From NCBI RefSeq assembly GCF_964355755.1, contig NC_092671.1:1247001-1311000 (forward strand): a stretch of DNA of 64,000 bases, read 5' to 3'. The notes under the pieces are model-generated. The model saw only the letters and a program-made list of their open reading frames with translations, was not told where the DNA came from and made no database searches. The stretch comes from Antedon mediterranea. Its lineage: Eukaryota > Echinodermata > Crinoidea > Comatulida > Antedonidae. The position numbers were made by a program, and so were the translations under genes. Shown here piece by piece: positions 53,601-62,600 of the stretch (positions are counted from its first letter, which is position 1; every line of letters begins with the position of its first letter).

Positions 53601-56600
53601 TTTGATATCCACTACAACAGCACAGGTACAAAGGTGCTTACCACAACACCTACAGTATATTAAATTAAAGCCTCCTTTACTAAAAAAAATCCTATTAGCT
53701 TTTCTCAAATTCTAATTAACAATTGGGTCAGATCACACAAACAATTAAACATATTTCTTAAGGGTTTTTAAGTACCTGTTTCAAAGTGTCCATTTTCTAT
53801 TGAAACAAAATTACTCTGTTTGTTGACTTTAAATTGAACAATTACCAGCTAATTCAAACAAATATTTTACTAATTTCAATAGTTTCACACTTGAATGATT
53901 CTCGTCATTATTTAAATCTTCTTTAAATGGATTAAAAAAGGGATTTTGGAAACAATTGGGACGCACCTTTGAGTAGAAGCCTGTAGGCTGCTAAGAACCT
54001 GATGTACTCGTAAAGTTCAAGCTAACATCAATCCTGTATGCTCACCTTCAACTGGGTTAATCAGGCTGTTTATTGTGTACACCCATACTATATTTATATT
54101 GAGTCATAAACACTTTACATGATTTGATATCAATGTTTAATATTAAAACATTTTTATTACACATTTTCATATGTAAATAGAAACCTTATTAAGATTGTAT
54201 AAATGAATAATATTAATAATAAACACAATTTATTATTTATTTATTGATTTCCATAGCAACATGATGCGCTAATTATTGTATATCCGGGAGCCATGTATAA
54301 TAAAATTAAAGTGTGGGAGGTGGACTTTATTTTGTGAGGTAATTTTATCTGTAGAACTACAAGATTGGTTTTATCTGTTTGACCAGCTTGTAGAAAATAT
54401 GTAACTGTCATGTCAGTAACTTTAAAAGTAAATTATACAATCAATCAATCACAAAAAAGATATCAAACAATCATATATTAATCTATCATACAAATCAATT
54501 GGTCATAATCAAGAAATTTAAATAAATCAAATCCATCTAATAAACAAAATATTTTAAAATGAAAGAAAGAAACCTATCAATCAATTTTAAACATTAATAT
54601 ATTAAAAATTGTAAACTGATGTTTTTCACTTAAGTTGATGCTTAACTGGTATACAGTACTACCATTTCTGACAATGAGATATCAGAATGAGCCCTCTATG
54701 TGAAGACACACAATTCAGTTTTCTTGACATTTTGTACATGAGCTGCTAAAGACCAGATGACAAATGACAAAACTTATCAACATCTTATCTATCGCTATTG
54801 TTCAAATTTAATTAGCAAAAATACTATCAAATCTCCATCAAACGTCAATTCCGGTGTTTTTAACTAGCAGGCCGGCTCAAAAGCGTGGGTGAAAGGAGAA
54901 AATTATTTCGTACCATGAACAATATTCCATTTCCAGCTGTGTTTTATCAGTTTATTTCCTTTCAATATTCAACCAAATTAATAAATCAAATGAAGCTTTA
55001 ATTAAAATAATATTGATGAGACTGTGCGATGTAAAAACAAAATAATCCTTGTTGCTTCTACGGTATAATTAGTATTCTTTAAAGTGATATTTTTAAATGA
55101 AGTATGACAGTTTAAAATGACAAAAATAGTTGATATTGTAGACAGAGCAGATATCATATGAATATATATATACACATTTTCATTAGCAATGTATTTGTAT
55201 GATTAAGATTTGTTTACAGTCTGAATTAGCATAATACTCATTTATTTAAAAAAAAATCAAATATTATTTCACCAAGAATTCACCAAGAATTAAATATATT
55301 TTAAGATTAAATTCTAAATCAATGTTTTACGTAAGTTATGTTATTTCCACAATAATATAATAATAACATGAAATCTATGCTGTATAAAAACACATTTTCA
55401 TTAAAAAAATATTCAATTCATCTTGGTTTGTTGTACAAATGTTGTTACTCATGAATTACCAGGTAAGCAATGTTTACTTTAGCATCATAAATAATCAACG
55501 AAATTACAATTCTATTTTAACTGCTGTAATACTGCAAAGTTCACTTAAAGTTCATCCCAGCATGCTACGAACGAAGAAACGCAAGCATTGACAACATACA
55601 TCAGTTCTATGTCAGGATACTACATACAGATGGTCATACGCCACATGATGTATAAAAGGTTGGGTGCATAATAAAAATGCAAATGTACAATTATTAACCT
55701 TTATTTTCAGCTTGCTTCAGGATATATGCATATGTTAGTGTCTGCTGTAAGAAAACTAATTAAATGTTGGGTTTTGGATATTTTTAAAGCATTAAAAAGG
55801 AAGTAAATTTTACTTTTTTATGATTAAATTAAAGACTTAAGTACGCTTACTATCAGCAAATAAACATAGAACTATAACATTATCAACTTTTTGATTATTT
55901 TATTGTGAGGTAATTTCCCGATTGATCGTAACCAAAACGGTACTGGGTTACCGACGTTATCTCGGGACCGTTCTATGGTTACCACCAGGTAGGCTTACTT
56001 CATTAAGGCTTCTATGAATGGATGTACTTGCTGGGAGCAGGAACGCTAGTAGACTATACCCAGTACCGTTTTGATTACTATCAATCAGGAAATTACCTCA
56101 CGACGAGGATCCTTACAATATAAGAATATTTAATTTCATCAGATGTTCATTTGGTAGTATATATCACTTACACACCAACTTTCATGATAATTATATTTAC
56201 TTGTTTACATGAATGTTAAATTAAGTAGAGAACATTAGTTATTTATGGAAGTAAATCAGGCTTTGTTAATAGATGGAACATGTAAAAAATGTTTACTTAG
56301 TTTATTCATGGAGATAAAATTCTATCTTCATTTTTATTGATATAAAAACTGAAATAATGCAATATGGAAATGATAACAACAAACTAACTCCATATGGATA
56401 CCATCTGCTTTCAAGTAATTGATAATTATTTGATTAATATGTTTAATTAATAACTATTAAAATCGGGAACTTTAACAGTAAACAAGTTTACCTATTACTG
56501 AAAAATGAAAAAGGAAGGTTTATAATAATAATGCAACATTTATATAGTCGGCGCTATTTTGTGAAGATCAGAGTGCCTTGTTACAAATTATCTAGACTCT

Positions 56601-59600
56601 GGACAAGAAATAGGCTAACCAAATAAAACAACTAAGAGGATTCAAACACCACCACACTGTTCCTCTGGATAGTATTCACAAATGCTTACTACCTACAACC
56701 TACTATCTATCGGAAATAAATCATTTCTACAGTGCAAATGGCTATGATGTATTCTCTGAAAACTGGAAACTCTCCCTAAACAAGACTTTTCTCAAGGCCT
56801 AAAAGGTTCCGAATTCTTTCTTACAAAAAAAAGCCGGAATACAAGACTTTCTGGAAAACCAGACATAATAGATTGTCGTAGAACGAGCTATATTATGTTC
56901 AGCTAACTGATAGATATATTTTTGTACATACATCATTGGATGCAGTTTGTAGTGGAATGGCCTACATCCATATGGATTATTTTGCATAAATATATATTTT
57001 AGGGCTGGGATTATATTTACATTAGAGTGCTATCCATGGATTATTGAACATACTTTGTGAAGATGGTTGTACATTGGATTGATTAAACCTGGCCTTATTG
57101 ACCATCGTATAATGATATCAAGTGAAATCCAAATACCATCACATCACAGGATGTCAAAATTAGATGTAATTGAGAAGGGGCCACCACTTGGGTCTCACAA
57201 TAACAAACCCCTATTGCTGTAATTAAAACCAAAGTAGATCGTAAGCATATATACTAAAAGGAGGTGTAATGGACTTAAGATCTCAAAATGGTAACAACAA
57301 ACCAATAATGTCTAAATAAGATCAACTATAAGTATTAAGTAGTGTTTTCAAATAAGATGCTATATTTGGACAATTTTGCATGATTTAAGATTTTACGACC
57401 TATAATTCTTCATTGGTATTCAAAATATCTTCTAAAAGGATTTCTTTAAACTGATTTATGGAGTTTCCACGTAGCACATCTATCATATATAAAAACAAGA
57501 AACTTTAATAAAACATTCATTTAATTTTAATAATAATAAACGTCACTATTAATTCATATCTAGAATGTATAACTAATTGAATGAGTGATACTGAATTATT
57601 TACTGAAAATGTTTTTGAAAATATTCTTTTCACGTTTTGATTTTTGAAATTTTCATTTTTGTATCATGGTTCAACTGCAGGCAGCTTTCACACGACATTG
57701 GTGCTTTTCTTTCTATTTAAATTCATATCTGGATTAATATCAGTTCTAATATATTATTAGTAAATAAATATATCAAATAGTTTCATTTTAATATTCTATA
57801 TAGAGGTAAAAATAAATTAAGGTATCTCCTTTCAATCAGGTAGTATATCAAGGCCTGATTTAAGCTATAAATCCAGCATGATTAACACACAATATACAGT
57901 ATTTAGACATATAGACACCAGCCTAGCAATTAAATTTTATCCAAACAGAACTGAAAGGGTCAAGCAATAGCAAATATTGAAACTGAACAAATTAAACGAG
58001 TTGCTAAAACATGAGGAGAGCTTCACGGTCAGTTTGCCCACGTTGTTTAATATTTGTTAGAAGGGCGCTCATTAAGTATGATCGTTCATCTCTTGCTCAT
58101 TAATAATTTCAACAAAGAGTAAACCATTTTAGTTATTATACTACTAGAATAGACAACTGAAGAAGATAACTTTATAAAAATAATGATGGAAAGATGTATA
58201 CTGCAAAAAAACTAAAGGGGCTTTTACAGTAGCTTACTAGGATGAGAACGATGATCGAAGATAAATAGATAAATGTGCATTTTTCCTACAAGGATACAAG
58301 GAAACTTTATTCATCCCAACTTGGGAAATTGTGTTGCTGTCTTATAACAATGCCGTAAAGAAAAGAGAAATGATAGGCATAAAACATAAGTGTGATATTA
58401 ATAACAAAAATAGTGTATTCGTAATAAATTCCCCTATCTTTGAAATCTTTCATTATAGTCTCGTATGCCCCTTGGGAGGAAGGAGAGACGATGGCGTTCA
58501 GTGGATCCCCATGGCGGCCTCAGTCTACCACTCCGTTCCATAAGGCAGTCGGCAATGTCCGAGTTAAGGGGATGACTAACATCATTCCATATCACTCTAA
58601 ACAAATTGCGCAACCGTTCATGATAGACCGAGTCCACCACTAAATAAAACAAAAGAAACCTGAAGAATTTGCATTTATTTTTCATGACAATAAAGTGAAA
58701 GAAGGAATGAATAAAACTATTTGTTGATGTTTGTAAGCCAATTTCTCTCTGTATACTCACAATTAAGTACAATTACTAGAAAGGATGCTAATGTATCAAA
58801 TAATTTAATTTGGTAAACAATTTATCTGTTAAACATTTATATTATAATTACTTTTTATTGAATGTTTTAAAAACTCCTTTATTATAAATTTATAAAGGAA
58901 TAAAAACCAAATAGCTTTGAACTTGTCACCAGAACAAGTTAGGTGATCCGTGCGAATGCAACTTATGTGCCCGGTTAAAATATATGCGCAGACAATCAGG
59001 TGGGTGTGTATGCTATCGTATGACTTGAAGTTTATGTGTAATGCTAAATTGGAAATCGCAATTATTTGTCCAAGAATCTTAGTTAATAATATATCAATAT
59101 ATATCTGAAAACCAATACTATGTAATGTTATGTGATTCCTATTTTAAAATAATCGTCATTTAAATCGTGCAATTTGAGATTTAAGATGGAAATTGGAAAT
59201 ACTTCTACTCATCTGAACTAAGCTGTGTAGACATAAAACATTAAAGTATACATTTGCAGATACAGACATAATATATTTCTCCTGTCCATTTCACGATATT
59301 GAAAACATACACTTGTGTAAAACAGCTATTAGGAAAATTACAAAAATCCTAAGAAATGGTGAAGTGACTTGAAATAAAGCGCAACTTAGCCATGGGGCTC
59401 GTATTCTAAATTACTGGCATTTGTATCTGGGTTAACCAACTTTAATCAGGCTAATCATATACTTATTAACCAAATTATTAAGTGCATCAATAATTTATTA
59501 GGCCTACTTGAATGAATCAACTGATGGTTCACATTTTCTCATTAACTAATTTCTTGATCTTCATCCAAACATTTTGTTCCTTTGTCTTTTTTTAATAGTA

Positions 59601-62600
59601 TGCACAAATCATATATCTAATGCATTATTAATATCAATATATAATGAATATCATTACTTATATTGTTGACTGTACGATGTGAATTTAATTAGGATTGGAT
59701 TCTCTAAATTCTAGGAATCGACGTTATTTGAATTTATTAAACATTTTAAAATATTATCAAGTTAATATTATTATAAAGTGGTATAAATCAAGACTCAAAC
59801 ATGAGTGGTCTAATGGTAGAGCATATCAAACAGAGGACTCCTGGTTCAAATCTGTATTGAAACATTTTTGAAATATTTTTCTCATTACAAATGATCAGAG
59901 TTTATGGCTTTTAAGTTATTATAGCAATGTATTTTGAAGTACATTAAATTTAATTCTACTACATATAATCAACTAATTAATAACATTATGTTGCAGTGAA
60001 CTAGCACATTAATTATAGATACGCTAATCACATTGTTTACATTTACCGTTGTGTTCTAAGAGGCTTAATGAGGTTCGTTGCAACAAAAGCATTTTTTACA
60101 GGTAAGTTACTAACCAAATCAGATCCAGTTATAAAAGTATTATTATCATTAGCATGCCTGTTTCACACAGACCTAAAAACTGTGACTGAAATGAGTTCCT
60201 TACTTACCTCCTCACTTATTGGGTATGGACAAGACCTATATTTCCTTCGGTCAACCTTCTCTGACCGTAGGTATGTGGCAGAAGGCGGGTCCATCCGTCC
60301 GACCACTGAATACGGCCGCTGTCTCGTCGCCATCATCTGTACTAGTAGTTTCACCAATATATTCAGTGACTGTATTGTCAAAATTTATTCTCTACAGCTT
60401 TGTTTTCACAGTGCTATCAAAACACTAAACCCAGTGATACAATTATGCATAGGAGATGATGATTATAAACTGAACAATATTATAGTTACACCATATTGAT
60501 GTCAATAGTAATATTCAATGCATTCAAAGTTCAGTTAACGATAACGAGATGTTTTTATGAACTAGAATCATATACATGCTGAAAAGGTACCTTGTTCACA
60601 GTTTTGTAATCACAGTTGCACTTTGCCCTTTCAATTATTGTTGATGATTGCATAACATTCCAATATCGACAAGAAAATTCAAATATATCCAGGGACTAGA
60701 AATCGATGGAAAATCTACGCACATATTCAGCTACCACTTGAATAATTGAAAATTTCTTGCAATACACACAGCTATAAGCTAAAATCTTGACCACATATCC
60801 AAGTAGTTGTTATGTAGATGACGACAAAGTGTACTGATTACACTAGAGCTGATTATACACATGATCAATTGGCGTACATCTTTCATTGGCTAACTCCATT
60901 CACTCATGGGGTAATTAACTCGCACAGTTTGGGGTCTATAGCAGTGTCAAGATGAAGGTAAAGTATTCATTGTGTACAATTGAATACAAGTAAACTACCT
61001 ATTATAATAAAAGAATAGCTGCTAACACTTTCTGTTAGGCCACTCAAAGCAGGCAGTAGATGTGCATTTTTGTTATAATTAGGTTGATTATGCTAGATTT
61101 TCTCCTGCACAACACAGCTGCTTACATGCAGGCAAATTTAAAGCTGATTGAAAATCAGATTGCGATATTGAGGGCCTTGAGAACGGAAATTGTAGATTCA
61201 TAAACATTCTTTGTTTCTATGCAACAAAAGGTTTGTATTTCACCCTCCAGCAACATCATTTACTTGAAAACTAAAAATTACTATGTACAGAAAACATTAA
61301 TTTACATTTTAAAGGGCTTATGAATAATTATTGTTTAACTTTCTGTATAGTAAATGAGCTATTATTACAAATTTAAAATTTTCCAAGGTTGATCAATATT
61401 ATGTTATGCTAATATTATTTTTTAGACATAATAAATTGAAAACAAGAAATGTATTATTATCTCAATTCCTATTACCGTAAGCAACTTTGTTGATAAATTC
61501 TTTATATGAACAAAAAACTAATGTTCTAAACACACAAACAAACAACCAAAAACCCAATTAGTACCAAATTCAACAAACTTGTATATTAATTTTGACAAAT
61601 TCCCAATGAATTTGATAATATTTACATATAAATAACTGAGAAGCAATCAAGAAAACGGGAGTTCCAAGGACTTGTAGCAAAAGAAAATATTTTTCCCTCT
61701 GTTACCTAATAAAAGCAAACTCTCATTGTTAAACTGGAATAACTTTGAGGTATCAGTAACGAAAATTGCAATATATCCCGTAAAGAGGTCTTTCATGTTT
61801 AACCAAGCTTGACCAATTTAACAATTCAAGCATCTATTTCTTCGCACATGCTTATATATGTTTGTTAAGTTCTTAGTGCAAACTGTTGAATATTTGTCAC
61901 CTGTTTTGTGTTACAGTTTATAATAATTTGGTATAAAATGGACAATTGACTATACTCCGCAATCAATATGATCAGACGTGTTCTGCTTCAAAAAAGCAGC
62001 ACCTAATATACACATTGTTCAATTGCAATTTTTTTCTATTTAACCTGTTTAAAAAACTACTTCACCATGAACCAATCAATATAACCAGATGCCTTTCCAC
62101 AATCAAAAGAAATTCTGAATCTAATATTGAATAAGATATTAAATGTTCTTATTGGCTAAAAGAGAGGTGCTCATATGTAAGACCAAAGCTACCAAGTTCT
62201 ATTGCTAAAAATGCATTTCTGGGTAATATTTAAATTGGGGACAAAAACTGGTTGAGAATAGCAAAATAGAGGAGTAATTGGAGAGCTTTGGAGTTAGGTG
62301 GGTGGGATATGTCCTAAAGTGGACTTCTGAATCCTGAAGAAAACTATTTAAATTGAGGGCAGTAGACAATCCAGTTTATGGCATTAATCCGCACTCAATC
62401 ATAACTAAAATATGTAATAAATCCTTTCAACCTGAATGTCATGTCTGTCTCAAAATAATGATCTTTGATCTTTATAAAGATATACATCAATCAAATAATT
62501 AGGATTTTCAAACAATGAAAATCACACAAAAACAAACTTTGACCAGGATAAGGATTATAAAATCCCGTAAATATATTTGATAAATACTTAGTGATTACTT

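Noticed and set aside
58434-58772. 112-codon minus ORF as a host gene
   Set aside because: Its second half is the C-terminus of a LINE reverse transcriptase and the first half is unrelated intron sequence.
59803-59862. Functional tRNA gene
   Set aside because: Promoter boxes are present but the stems do not pair; treated as tRNA-derived repeat.
60068-60499. 143-codon + strand ORF
   Set aside because: No recognised domain; it overlaps the minus-strand candidate exon, which explains the GC-rich open frame better.
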